This document shows, piece by piece, positions 7,258 to 16,969 of a stretch of 64,000 nucleotides of DNA. The stretch covers positions 3,917,001 to 3,981,000 of the forward strand of contig NZ_LT629693.1 of the NCBI RefSeq assembly GCF_900099825.1, given 5' to 3'. The notes under the pieces are model-generated. The model was not told where the DNA came from and did no database searches. It saw nothing but the letters and a program-made list of their open reading frames with translations. Position 1 is the first letter of the stretch, and every line of letters starts with the position of its first letter. The position numbers were made by a program, and so were the translations under genes. This DNA is from Bradyrhizobium ottawaense (GTDB lineage Bacteria; Pseudomonadota; Alphaproteobacteria; Rhizobiales; Xanthobacteraceae).

Positions 7258-8958
7258 ATGGCTTCGACTGCTGCTTCTTATAATCCTACCCGCGACGATT
7301 TCGCTGCGATGCTGGACGAGTCCTTCGCCGGCGGCAATTTGCAGGAAAGCTCCGTCATCAAGGGCAAGGTAGTTGCAATTGAAAAGGACATGGCCGTCAT
7401 CGACGTCGGCCTGAAGACCGAAGGCCGCGTGGCGCTGCGCGAGTTCGCAGGACCCGGCCGCGAAAGCGATCTCAAGGTTGGCGACGAAGTCGAGGTGTTC
7501 CTCGACCGGATCGAGAATGCGCTCGGCGAAGCCGTGCTGTCGCGCGACAAGGCGCGCCGCGAGGAAAGCTGGGGCAAGCTCGAGAAGGCCTTCAACAACA
7601 ACGAGAAGGTTCACGGCGTCATCTTCAACCAGGTCAAGGGCGGCTTCACGGTCGACCTCGACGGCGCGGTTGCGTTCCTGCCGCGCTCGCAGGTCGACAT
7701 CCGGCCGATCCGCGACGTCGCACCGCTGATGAACAACTCGCAGCCGTTCCAGATCCTCAAGATGGACCGCCGCCGCGGCAACATCGTGGTGTCGCGCCGC
7801 ACGGTTCTCGAAGAGACCCGCGCCGAGCAGCGCCAGGAGCTGGTGCAGAACCTCGAAGAGGGTCAGGTGATCGACGGCGTGGTCAAGAACATCACCGATT
7901 ACGGTGCGTTCGTTGATCTCGGCGGCATCGACGGCCTGCTCCACGTCACCGATATCGCCTGGCGCCGGGTCAATCACCCGACCGAAGTGCTCACCATCGG
8001 CCAGACCGTGAAGGTCAAGATCATCAAGATCAACCACGAGACCCACCGCATTTCGCTCGGCATGAAGCAGTTGCTGGACGATCCGTGGCAGGGCATCGAG
8101 GCGAAGTACCCGCTGAACGCGCGCTTCACCGGCCGCGTTACCAACATCACCGACTACGGCGCGTTCGTCGAACTGGAGCCGGGCATCGAAGGCCTGATCC
8201 ACGTCTCGGAAATGTCGTGGACCAAGAAGAACATGCACCCCGGCAAGATCGTTTCGACCTCGCAGGAAGTCGAAGTGCAGGTTCTCGAAGTCGATTCGGT
8301 CAAGCGCCGTATCTCGCTCGGCCTCAAGCAGACCATGCGCAATCCCTGGGAAGTCTTCGTCGAGAAGTTCCCGGTCGGTTCGACCGTCGAAGGCGAAGTC
8401 AAGAACAAGACCGAGTTCGGTCTGTTCCTCGGCCTCGAAGGCGACGTCGACGGCATGGTCCATCTGTCCGACCTCGACTGGAAGCTTCCGGGCGAACAGG
8501 TCATCGACAACTTCAAGAAGGGCGACATGGTCAAGGCCGTGGTGCTCGACGTCGATGTCGAAAAGGAGCGCATCTCGCTCGGCGTCAAGCAGCTCGAAGG
8601 CGACCCCTTCGCCGAGCCGGGCGACGTCAAGAAGGGCGCGGTCGTGACCTGCGAAGTGCTCGAAGTGAAGGAAGCCGGCATCGAGGTGAAGATCTCGGGC
8701 ACCGACTTCACCACCTTCATCAAGCGCTCCGAACTCGCCCGTGATCGCAACGATCAGCGCGCCGAACGTTTCGCCGTCGGCGAGAAGGTCGATGCCCGCG
8801 TGATCCAGTTCGACAAGAAGGCCCGCAAGGTGCAGGTCTCGATCAAGGCGCTGGAAGTTGCCGAAGAGAAGGAAGCCATCGCGCAGTACGGCTCCTCCGA
8901 TTCGGGAGCGACGCTGGGCGACATTCTCGGCACCGCGCTGAAGAACCGCGACAAGTAA
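7258..8958 (+). CDS. rpsA: 30S ribosomal protein S1
   Basis: S1 binds mRNA and helps load it on the 30S subunit. The 566-residue product holds six S1 repeats, roughly 30-95, 115-180, 200-268, 285-355, 370-440 and 455-525. The central ones show the usual ITDYGAFVDLGGIDGLLH and ITDYGAFVELEPGIEGLIH patterns, each ended by RISLGxKQ. A TGGAGA ribosome site precedes ATG 7258. Length matches alphaproteobacterial S1. A strong terminator follows. Confidence 0.98.
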   Translation: MASTAASYNPTRDDFAAMLDESFAGGNLQESSVIKGKVVAIEKDMAVIDVGLKTEGRVALREFAGPGRESDLKVGDEVEVFLDRIENALGEAVLSRDKARREESWGKLEKAFNNNEKVHGVIFNQVKGGFTVDLDGAVAFLPRSQVDIRPIRDVAPLMNNSQPFQILKMDRRRGNIVVSRRTVLEETRAEQRQELVQNLEEGQVIDGVVKNITDYGAFVDLGGIDGLLHVTDIAWRRVNHPTEVLTIGQTVKVKIIKINHETHRISLGMKQLLDDPWQGIEAKYPLNARFTGRVTNITDYGAFVELEPGIEGLIHVSEMSWTKKNMHPGKIVSTSQEVEVQVLEVDSVKRRISLGLKQTMRNPWEVFVEKFPVGSTVEGEVKNKTEFGLFLGLEGDVDGMVHLSDLDWKLPGEQVIDNFKKGDMVKAVVLDVDVEKERISLGVKQLEGDPFAEPGDVKKGAVVTCEVLEVKEAGIEVKISGTDFTTFIKRSELARDRNDQRAERFAVGEKVDARVIQFDKKARKVQVSIKALEVAEEKEAIAQYGSSDSGATLGDILGTALKNRDK

Positions 8959-8984
8959 GCGTAAGGCTTATTGTCCAGACATCA

Positions 8985-9013
8985 GGCCCCGGTTTCGACC
9001 GGGGCCTTTTTGT
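8985..9013 (+). terminator. Rho-independent terminator of rpsA (5' exon of group II intron)
   Basis: GGCCCCGGT pairs with ACCGGGGCC across a short TTCG-type loop and is followed by TTTTTGT. The group IIC intron starts directly behind the T-run, as is typical for that class, which uses terminator hairpins as target sites. Confidence 0.93.
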
Positions 9014-9423
9014 GTGTGCCCAGTATGAACGACAGCTTGGAGGTGGAAGTCCTCTATCCAGCCTGATGACGGCGAAGGATTAGTGAAGCGCAAGGGCGTC
9101 ACCGCGAGGTGGGGTCTGAAGAAAGCGTGGAGCAAAACCGCGGCTCGATGGACAAGTACCGGATAACGAGGCCTACCCGGGCGGACGAGCGAGCACATGA
9201 TCGCGAAGTCCATGGTCATCAAGGGCCGGGGTGGTAAATCCGGCGGGCGTGCGGCGAAGGCGGTCGGTCTTACCTCGGGAGGTCTGCGCGGTGTCCCGGC
9301 AACGGGACTGAGGCTGTCGTAAGGCGGCCTGATCGCCGCGCAGAAGTCAGCAGAGGGCATAGTAGGCGGTCGCGCGCCGCCGAAGGCCTGAACGGTGGAA
9401 GAGGTCAGTAGAGCGGCAATCTC

Positions 9424-10809
9424 GTGCAGACCGTGCAGCAGAAGACACAGCAAACACTGGACTTGGGCCGCGACGCGTCGGGTGAAGCCCGAAGCGCCCC
9501 CTCCCAAGGGACTGAAGCCGGCACGGCGAAAGCCTGTCTCGAACGCCCGGCGGTCGCGGGACCGTCGATGGAAGTAGTGATCGAGCGTGAGAACCTGAAG
9601 AAAGCGTTGGCGCGAGTAACGCGCAACAAGGGTGCGGCGGGCGTCGACGGGATCACCGCCGGCGAACTGCCGGCCTACCTGAAGGAGCACTGGCTCGCGA
9701 TCCGAGCCCAACTGCTTGAGGACACCTACCAGCCACAGCCGGTGCGGCGGGTGGAGATACCGAAGGCGTCGGGCGGCCTGCGGCCGCTCGGCATTCCGAC
9801 GGTGCTCGACCGGTTCATCCAGCAGGCGGTGATGCAGGTGCTGCAAGCGGACTGGGACGGAACGTTCTCCGAGACAAGCTTCGGCTTTAGGCCGGGCCGC
9901 TCGGCGCATCAGGCGGTGGAACGGGCGCAGGCGTATATCGCGTCCGGGCATGCCGTCGTCGTGGATATCGATCTGGAAAAGTTCTTCGACCGGGTCAACC
10001 ACGACATCCTGATGGGGCTGGTTGCCAAGCGGGTCGCTGACAAGCGCCTCCTGAAGCTCATCCGCGCATTCTTGAATGCGGGGGTGATGGAGGGAGGACT
10101 GGTCAGTCCGACGGAGGAGGGTACGCCGCAAGGCGGACCGCTCTCGCCGCTGTTGTCGAACCTGATGCTGGATGTGCTGGACAAGGAATTGGAGAAGCGC
10201 GGTCACCGCTTCGTGCGCTATGCTGATGACTGCAACATTTATGTGCGCAGTCAGAAGGCGGGCGAGCGGGTACTGGCCGGCATCGAGAAGTTCCTGGAAA
10301 AGCGTCTCAAGCTCAAGATCAACAAAGCCAAGAGCGCGGTCGCCAAACCGAGTGTCCGCAAGTTCCTGGGCTTCAGCTTCACCGGCGGGAAAGAGCCACG
10401 GCGGCGCATCGCGCCGCAGGCGATCGCCCGCTTCAAAGCAAAAGTCCGGGAGCTGACGCGGCGCACGTGCGGGCAAAGCCTCGCGCAGATCGTCAAGAAG
10501 CTGTCGGTCTACCTGATCGGGTGGCGCGGCTACTTCGGCTTCTGCCAAACACCGTCAGTGTTGCGCGCGCTTAATGAGTGGCTCAGGCGGCGGTTGCGCG
10601 CCATCGCCTGGAAACAATGGAAACGGGGTGACACTCGCTTTGCCGAGTTGCGACGCTGCGGCGTCGGCCGGGATCTGGCGGCACAAACCGCCGGCAGCCC
10701 ACATGGCCCTTGGCGGCTCGCAAACAGCCCCGCGCTCACCATCGCCATGCCAATCGCGTTCTTCAGTGCACTCGGCCTAACTTCCGTCGCGGCACCACAG
10801 ACCGCATGA
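9424..10809 (+). CDS. ltrA: Group II intron reverse transcriptase/maturase (class C)
   Basis: The 461-residue protein reverse transcribes intron RNA and helps it splice. After about 45 linker residues (DASGEARSAPSQGTEA) comes the RT core: NKGAAGVDGI, RPLGIPTVLDRFIQQA, GFRPGRSAHQAV, VVVDIDLEKFFDRVNHD, GTPQGGPLSPLL, the catalytic FVRYADDCNIYV and KFLGFSF. The thumb/X domain follows, and the C-terminus ends soon after PWRLANSPAL. No HNH endonuclease domain is present, as expected for class C. Translation may instead begin at ATG 9568 (MEVVIERENLKKAL). No frameshift or stop disrupts it. Confidence 0.95.
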   Translation: MQTVQQKTQQTLDLGRDASGEARSAPSQGTEAGTAKACLERPAVAGPSMEVVIERENLKKALARVTRNKGAAGVDGITAGELPAYLKEHWLAIRAQLLEDTYQPQPVRRVEIPKASGGLRPLGIPTVLDRFIQQAVMQVLQADWDGTFSETSFGFRPGRSAHQAVERAQAYIASGHAVVVDIDLEKFFDRVNHDILMGLVAKRVADKRLLKLIRAFLNAGVMEGGLVSPTEEGTPQGGPLSPLLSNLMLDVLDKELEKRGHRFVRYADDCNIYVRSQKAGERVLAGIEKFLEKRLKLKINKAKSAVAKPSVRKFLGFSFTGGKEPRRRIAPQAIARFKAKVRELTRRTCGQSLAQIVKKLSVYLIGWRGYFGFCQTPSVLRALNEWLRRRLRAIAWKQWKRGDTRFAELRRCGVGRDLAAQTAGSPHGPWRLANSPALTIAMPIAFFSALGLTSVAAPQTA

Positions 10810-10817
10810 TCCACCGA

Positions 10818-10849
10818 ACCGCCGGATACGGACCCGTATGTCCGGTGGT
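10818..10849 (+). other. Group II intron domain V catalytic hairpin
   Basis: ACCGCCGGA pairs with TCCGGTGGT (one G-T pair), then TACG pairs with CGTA after a 2-nt bulge, forming the compact hairpin expected for domain V. The 5' strand carries CGC (10820-10822), the triad found in group IIC introns in place of AGC. Domain VI (GGGAG...CTCCC) follows to 10886. Confidence 0.75.
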
Positions 10850-10895
10850 GTGGGAGGGGCGGAGCTGTGAGGCTCCCCCCTATCCCGATTGCCTT

Positions 10896-11027
10896 CGTCG
10901 TCCCGGCCAAGCGAAGCGCGAGCCGGGACCCATAACCACCGAGGGAATGATGTGAGCGGGGCTGAAGCAACATCGAATGCAGCAACGATCGCCTGTGGTT
11001 ATGGGTCCCCGCCTTCGCGGGGACGAC
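10896..11027. repeat. Intergenic palindromic element, family A copy 1
   Basis: The ~132-bp unit starts CGTCGTCCCGG, runs through GGGACCCATAACCAC, and ends GTGGTTATGGGTCCC then GCCTTCGCGGGGACGAC. The two halves are mutually inverted. Copy 2 lies at 44487-44617 with the same ends and a diverged middle. It begins 6 nt after the group II intron. No coding capacity. Confidence 0.85.
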
Positions 11028-11132
11028 GACGGGGCCTTGTTTTCTTCATATTGGATCGCAATTGATGTATCTGGATAACGCTTCGCTAGCGCTGCGGCTG
11101 CAAAACGCGCGGGATATTTTGGGAGAATTTCG

Positions 11133-12113
11133 ATGTCGCTCGATTCGGATGTGATCGTCGATCGCCGCAGGATCCGCCGCAAGCTGACCTTCTGGCGCGT
11201 CTTCGCCGCCGTGGTCGCGATCGCGGCGGTCATAGCCGTCGGCGTGATCGCGACGCCGGGCGGCCGCGCTTCGCTGACCTCGTCGGGGTCGATCGCGCGC
11301 GTCAACATCGAGGGGCTGATTCGCAGCGACCAGGAGCGGGTCCAGGCGCTGGAGCGGCTGGAGAAGTCGCAGGCGGCCGCCGTCATCGTCCACATCAATT
11401 CGCCTGGCGGCACCACGGCCGGCTCCGAGCAACTTTATGATGCGCTGGTGCGCCTGAAGGCCAAGAAGCCGCTGGTCGTGGTGGTCGAGGGGCTGGCGGC
11501 TTCCGGCGGATATATCGCGGCGATCGCGGCCGATCGCATCATCGCCCAGCAGAGCTCGCTGGTCGGTTCGATCGGCGTGTTGTTTCAATTCCCGAATTTC
11601 ACCGAGTTGTTGAAGACCGTCGGCGTCAAGGTCGAGGAAGTGAAATCCTCGCCGTTAAAGGCTGCGCCGAACGGGTTTGAGCCGACCAGCCCGGAAGCCC
11701 GTGCCGCCCTCGACGCGCTGGTGAAGGACTCCTACGCCTGGTTCCGCGACCTCGTGAAGACGCGGCGCGGGATGGACGACGCGCTGCTCGAAAAGGTCGC
11801 GGACGGACGTGTGTTCACCGGCCGCCAGGCGGTGGAACTGAAGCTGATCGATCAGCTCGGCGATGAAAAAGCCGCGGTTGCCTGGCTGGTTGCCGAAAAG
11901 AAGGTCAAGAGTGACCTGCCGGTGCGCGATTACAAGCTCAGCCCGCGCTTCGGCGACCTGACTTTCCTGCGAACAGCGGCCTCCATCACGCTCGATGCCC
12001 TCGGTCTGGGCACCGTCGCGCGGCAAATCGAGCAGGCCGGCGTCGCACAGGCGGTCGACCAGCTCCGGCTCGACGGGATGTTGGCCTTGTGGCGGCCCGC
12101 GGCCTCCAATTGA
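11133..12113 (+). CDS. sppA: Signal peptide peptidase SppA
   Basis: SppA cuts leftover signal peptides in the membrane using a Ser-Lys dyad. The 326-residue product is the short (single-domain) form with one membrane segment at about 20-40 (FWRVFAAVVAIAAVIAVG). The nucleophile is Ser124 in GLAASGGYIA and the base Lys176 in KSSPLKAAP. HINSPGG (87-93) is the substrate-side strand. It is followed 171 nt later by ihfB, an arrangement common in related genomes. Confidence 0.95.
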   Translation: MSLDSDVIVDRRRIRRKLTFWRVFAAVVAIAAVIAVGVIATPGGRASLTSSGSIARVNIEGLIRSDQERVQALERLEKSQAAAVIVHINSPGGTTAGSEQLYDALVRLKAKKPLVVVVEGLAASGGYIAAIAADRIIAQQSSLVGSIGVLFQFPNFTELLKTVGVKVEEVKSSPLKAAPNGFEPTSPEARAALDALVKDSYAWFRDLVKTRRGMDDALLEKVADGRVFTGRQAVELKLIDQLGDEKAAVAWLVAEKKVKSDLPVRDYKLSPRFGDLTFLRTAASITLDALGLGTVARQIEQAGVAQAVDQLRLDGMLALWRPAASN

Positions 12114-12121
12114 ACCGTGAT

Positions 12122-12164
12122 GGGGCAGTGCGGGACGATTCTCCCGCATTGCGAGTATTGCCCC
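12122..12164 (+). terminator. Hairpin downstream of sppA, possible terminator
   Basis: AGTGCGGGA and TCCCGCATT pair over a 6-nt loop, and outer GGGGCA pairs with TGCCCC at the end. It starts 9 nt after the sppA stop. There is no T-run, so termination would be weak or of another kind. Confidence 0.4.
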
Positions 12165-12284
12165 AATCCCCTTCCGGACCGTTTGTCACGTCATTTCGCG
12201 ACGTCCAAAATTGATTTAGCGTCTTGACAGTTCAAGGCATTTTCACGGAAATGGATACCCGCACGACCGTGGATCCCAGTTTCG

Positions 12285-12590
12285 ATGATCAAATCCGAGC
12301 TTGTTCAGCGCATCGCCGAGCACAACCCGCATCTCTATCAGCGGGATGTGGAGAACATTGTGAACGCGATCCTCGATGAGATCGTCGCTGCCCTGGCGCG
12401 TGGCGACCGTGTCGAGCTGCGCGGGTTCGGCGCTTTCTCGGTCAAGCATCGTCCGGCGCGCGCGGGGCGCAACCCGCGTACCGGCGCGCATGTGCCGGTC
12501 GACCAGAAGAGCGTCCCGTTCTTCAAGACCGGCAAGGAAATGCGTGAGCGGCTGAACCGCGAGGGCGGCGCGCCGGAGGCCGGCGCGTAA
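12285..12590 (+). CDS. ihfB: Integration host factor beta subunit
   Basis: IHF is a DNA-bending heterodimer. The 101-residue product has the N-terminal helices ([19 protein letters not shown]), the strand [11 protein letters not shown] (44-54) and the DNA-intercalating arm [12 protein letters not shown] (about 62-73) with its conserved proline. The MxKSELVxRIA start and RxxLNREGG tail fit IhfB rather than HU. A TTGACA box at 12224-12229 may be part of its promoter, though no good -10 follows. Confidence 0.94.
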   Translation: MIKSELVQRIAEHNPHLYQRDVENIVNAILDEIVAALARGDRVELRGFGAFSVKHRPARAGRNPRTGAHVPVDQKSVPFFKTGKEMRERLNREGGAPEAGA

Positions 12591-12704
12591 GGCTCCCCTT
12601 GGGGGCCAGACGATCTGTAGCCGTGTTGCGGAACCTGACGAGCCCTGCGAGACGTACCCTACGCGGCTTGGGCCCGCCGAGCTCCATCACACCGAGAGAT
12701 GGTC

Positions 12705-13097
12705 ATGCGAAAGTTTCTAACGGCGCTGGTCGTCATTCCCTTAGGGCTCATCTTCATCGTCTTCGCGGTCGCCAATCGCTATCTGGTGACGGTGTCGTTC
12801 GATCCGTTCAATTCCGCCGATCCCTCGGTCGCGGTGACGCTGCCGCTGTTCGTGGTGATCATCGTGGCCGCCATTCTGGGGGTGGCGGCAGGCGGCATGG
12901 CGACCTGGTTCCGGCAGCGCCACTGGCGCCGCGCGGCCCGCCAGCATGAGGCCGATGCCCGCAGGGCCCGGGCCGAAACCGCCGATTTACGGGCTGCGGC
13001 GGCAGCTTCCCGGGGCCAGCCGCAGCAGCTTCCGGCACCGGCCCAGCGCGGGATTTACGGGGCCGCCGGGCGAGACAAGCTGGGCGCGACGTTGTAG
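12705..13097 (+). CDS. LapA-domain (DUF1049) inner membrane protein
   Basis: I chose ATG 12705 because GAGAG lies 6 nt upstream; ATG 12699 would sit directly on it. The 130-residue product has two membrane helices, about 3-22 (FLTALVVIPLGLIFIVFAVAN) and 44-65 (LPLFVVIIVAAILGVAAG). The VTVSFDPF loop between them is typical of the LapA/YciS family. A charged helical tail (RRAARQHEADARRARAETADL) follows. In E. coli LapA works with LapB in controlling lipopolysaccharide synthesis; here only the domain is recognisable. Confidence 0.82.
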   Translation: MRKFLTALVVIPLGLIFIVFAVANRYLVTVSFDPFNSADPSVAVTLPLFVVIIVAAILGVAAGGMATWFRQRHWRRAARQHEADARRARAETADLRAAAAASRGQPQQLPAPAQRGIYGAAGRDKLGATL

Positions 13098-13161
13098 AAC
13101 CCGCCCCTTAAGCTCCGTTCCAAACCGGCCATCGCGGCTTCAAATCCGCCCCCGAGAGACC

Positions 13162-13817
13162 ATGTCCCTGCTTGTCAAAATTTGCGGCCTGTCCACGCGC
13201 GAGACGCTCGACGTCGCGCTCGGAGCCGGCGCCGACATGGTGGGTTTCGTGTTCTTCCCGCCGTCGCCACGGCACCTCAGCCTCGAAACCGCGCGTGAGC
13301 TCGGCAAGCAGGCCAAGGGCCGGGCCACCAAGGTGGCGCTGACGGTCGATGCCGACGATGCGACGCTTTCCAATATCGTCGAAACCCTGCAGCCGGATCT
13401 GCTGCAGTTGCACGGCAAGGAAACCATCGCACGGCTGCGCGACGTCAAGGCCAGGTTCGGCCTGCCGGTCATGAAGGTGATCGCGGTCGAAACGTCGGCC
13501 GACCTCGCCGCACTGCCGGGCTTTGCCGACGTTGCCGACCGGATCCTGTTCGATGCCCGCGCGCCGAAGGGCGCCACCCGCCCCGGCGGCCTCGGCGCCG
13601 TATTCGACTGGCAGTTGCTTTCGAAACTCGATCTCAAACTGCCGTATATGGTTTCAGGCGGGCTTAACCCCGACAACGTCGCGGAGGCCATTCGCGTCAC
13701 CCGCGCCGGCGGCGTTGACGTCTCCTCCGGCGTCGAGCGGTCGCCAGGTCACAAGGATCCCGAGATGATCCTGAAATTTATTCGCGCCGCGCGCGCCACC
13801 GAAGAGCTGATGGTCCG

Positions 13818-13821
<4 letters not shown>
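13162..13821 (+). CDS. trpF: Phosphoribosylanthranilate isomerase
   Basis: TrpF converts phosphoribosylanthranilate to CdRP in tryptophan synthesis. ATG 13162 follows a GAGAGA site and starts the typical [17 protein letters not shown], with catalytic Cys9 in KICGL. Other features are [15 protein letters not shown], the catalytic aspartate in LFDARAPKG, and the phosphate loop SGGLNPDNV and VDVSSGVE. Length is 219 residues. It overlaps trpB by 4 nt (ATGA), so the two are coupled. An upstream in-frame ATG (12946) lies inside the LapA gene and is rejected. Confidence 0.96.
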
Positions 13822-15031
<1,210 letters not shown>

Positions 15032-15035
<4 letters not shown>

Positions 15036-15868
15036 CCACCCGTATCGACGCACGCTTTGCCGAACTCGCCAAACAGGGCCGCTCGGCTTTCGTTACCTTT
15101 GTGATGGCCGGCGATCCCGATCCGAAAACCGCGCTCGACATCATCAAGGCGCTGCCGAAGGCCGGCGCCGACATGATCGAGATCGGCATGCCCTTTACCG
15201 ATCCGATGGCCGACGGCCCGTCGATCCAGGCGGCGGGCTTGCGCGCGCTCAAGGCCGGGATGACCCTGAAGAAGACGCTGGAGATGGTGCGCGCGTTCCG
15301 CAAGGACGACGACACCACGCCGCTGGTGCTGATGGGTTACTACAATCCGATCTATATCTACGGCGTCGACAAGTTCCTCGTCGATGCGAAGACTGCCGGC
15401 GTCGACGGGCTGATCATCGTCGACCTGCCGCCGGAGGAAGATACCGAACTCTGTCTGCCGGCGATGAAGGCGGGATTGAATTTCATCCGTCTGGCGACGC
15501 CGACCACCGACGACAAGCGCCTGCCCGCGGTGCTCGCGAACACGTCGGGCTTTGTCTATTACGTCGCGATCACCGGCATTACCGGCAGCGCCAGCGCCGA
15601 TTCGGGCGCGGTCGGTGAGGCCGTCGCCCGCATCAAGCGGCATACCAAATTGCCGGTTTGTGTCGGCTTCGGCATCCGCACGCCGGAAGCGGCGCGGGCG
15701 ATTGCCGAGAATTCCAATGGCGCCGTGGTCGGCACCGCGCTGGTCGATGCCTTGCGCGGCAGCCTCGATGCCGAGGGTCGCGCGACCGCCAAAACCGTTA
15801 CCGCGGTGGCTGACCTCGTCGCCGCGTTGGCTCAGGGCGTGCGTGGAGCGAAACAGGCCGCGGAATAA
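15032..15868 (+). CDS. trpA: Tryptophan synthase alpha chain
   Basis: TrpA releases indole from indole-3-glycerol phosphate and passes it to TrpB. It starts at GTG 15032 overlapping the trpB stop. The 278-residue barrel has the catalytic glutamate in [17 protein letters not shown], the aspartate in [14 protein letters not shown], and the phosphate-binding GFGIRTPE and [11 protein letters not shown]. The trpFBA order is conserved in the group; the other trp genes are elsewhere. Confidence 0.98.
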
Positions 15869-15896
15869 GCCATAATTTGATGGAATTAAGCGGGGG

Positions 15897-15939
15897 CATG
15901 ATCCGGAAAAGTGGGTACCGGTTTTCCGAAAAGATCATG
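15897..15939. repeat. 43-bp intergenic palindrome
   Basis: CATGATC at 15897 and GATCATG at 15939 flank GGAAAA...TTTTCC arms, making a near-perfect palindrome centred on GGGTACCG. It lies between trpA and accD. This is a very common dispersed repeat in rhizobial genomes as I recall; it carries no gene. Confidence 0.8.
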
Positions 15940-16027
15940 CCTAATCTAAAAGACAGCGGCTTGCCGGAATAACTCCGGGCCGCCATATCTTCCAGTTGAT
16001 GCGTCTAACCGCATTTCGGAGCGAAAC

Positions 16028-16969
16028 ATGAATTGGCTCACCAATGTCGTCCGGCCGAAAATCCGCAGCATCCTGCGGCGCGAGACGCCGGAGAATTTGT
16101 GGATCAAGTGCCCGGATTCCGGGCAGCTCGTGTTCTACAAGGACGTCGAGGCCAACCAGTTCGTGATCCCCGGCTCGAACTACCACATGCGCATGGGCGC
16201 GGGGGCGCGGCTGAAGTCGGTGTTCGACAACCAGACCTGGTACGACATCGCGCTGCCCGACGTCACCGCCGACCCGCTGAAATTCCGCGACGAGCGCAAA
16301 TACGCCGACCGTATCAAGGACGCGCGCGCCAAGACCGGGATGAACGACGCCGTCAAGGTCGGCTTCGGCAAGCTGGAAGGCGCCGGCGTCGTGATCGCGG
16401 TGCAGGATTTCGATTTCATGGGCGGCTCGCTCGGCATGGCGGCGGGCGAAGCGATCGTGCGCGGGATGGAGCTCGCGGTCGAAAAGAAATCGCCGTTCAT
16501 CATGTTCGCAGCCTCCGGCGGCGCGCGGATGCAGGAAGGCATCCTGTCGCTGATGCAGATGCCGCGCAGCACCGTCGGCGTGCAGATGTTGCGCGAGGCC
16601 AAGCTGCCCTACATCGTGGTGCTGACCAACCCGACCACCGGCGGCGTCACCGCGTCCTATGCGATGCTCGGCGACGTGCAGATCGCCGAGCCCGGCGCGC
16701 TTATTGGCTTCGCCGGCGCGCGCGTGATCGAACAGACCATTCGCGAAAAACTGCCGGAAGGTTTTCAGCGCGCCGAATATCTGCGCGACCATGGCATGGT
16801 CGACATGGTGGTGCATCGCCACGAGATGCGCCCCACTCTGGCAAGACTCTGTCGTCTCCTGACCAAATCGCCGGCGATCGAGGTTGTTTCCAAGCCTGCG
16901 CCTGTCATCACCGACCCGGCCCAGATCGTCCAGGCGCCGGATGCGGTGCCGGCCGCTCCCCACGCGTGA
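16028..16969 (+). CDS. accD: Acetyl-CoA carboxylase carboxyltransferase subunit beta
   Basis: AccD with AccA transfers carboxyl from biotin to acetyl-CoA, starting fatty acid synthesis. The 313-residue product has the crotonase-like core: [31 protein letters not shown] and [18 protein letters not shown], with [11 protein letters not shown] after it. Three of the four N-terminal zinc-ribbon cysteines of E. coli AccD are absent: Cys28 remains, but Ser31, Ile47 and Ser50 replace the others. folC overlaps its stop by 4 nt (GTGA). Confidence 0.96.
   Translation: MNWLTNVVRPKIRSILRRETPENLWIKCPDSGQLVFYKDVEANQFVIPGSNYHMRMGAGARLKSVFDNQTWYDIALPDVTADPLKFRDERKYADRIKDARAKTGMNDAVKVGFGKLEGAGVVIAVQDFDFMGGSLGMAAGEAIVRGMELAVEKKSPFIMFAASGGARMQEGILSLMQMPRSTVGVQMLREAKLPYIVVLTNPTTGGVTASYAMLGDVQIAEPGALIGFAGARVIEQTIREKLPEGFQRAEYLRDHGMVDMVVHRHEMRPTLARLCRLLTKSPAIEVVSKPAPVITDPAQIVQAPDAVPAAPHA

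Larger units (their letters stand above)
9014..10889 (+). mobile_element. Group IIC intron (bacterial class C) with intact maturase gene
   Basis: The element starts GTGTGCCCAG at about 9014 and ends with a domain VI stem closing ...CTATCCCGAT at about 10889, roughly 1.88 kb. The first 410 nt are structured non-coding RNA (domains I-III), the reverse transcriptase gene fills domain IV, and a domain V hairpin lies at 10818-10849. The 5' flank is the rpsA terminator with TTGT (9010-9013) at the junction; class C introns are known to insert behind terminators. Boundaries are by pattern and may shift by 1-2 nt. Everything needed for mobility looks intact. Confidence 0.88.

Noticed and set aside
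7201..8463. 420-codon minus-strand frame over rpsA
   Set aside because: Antisense shadow of the S1 repeats; its own sequence is a repeated acidic pattern produced by the complement of the S1 motifs.
9424..10809. Reverse transcriptase as a retron or diversity-generating element
   Set aside because: The protein has class C group II intron motifs and lies within RNA with recognisable domain V and a terminator target; no msr/msd or variable-repeat target is seen.
16033..16965. N-terminal 311-codon extension of the folC frame
   Set aside because: It lies in a different frame of accD and shows only Arg/Gly/Ala-rich shadow sequence. FolC homology begins right after GTG 16966.
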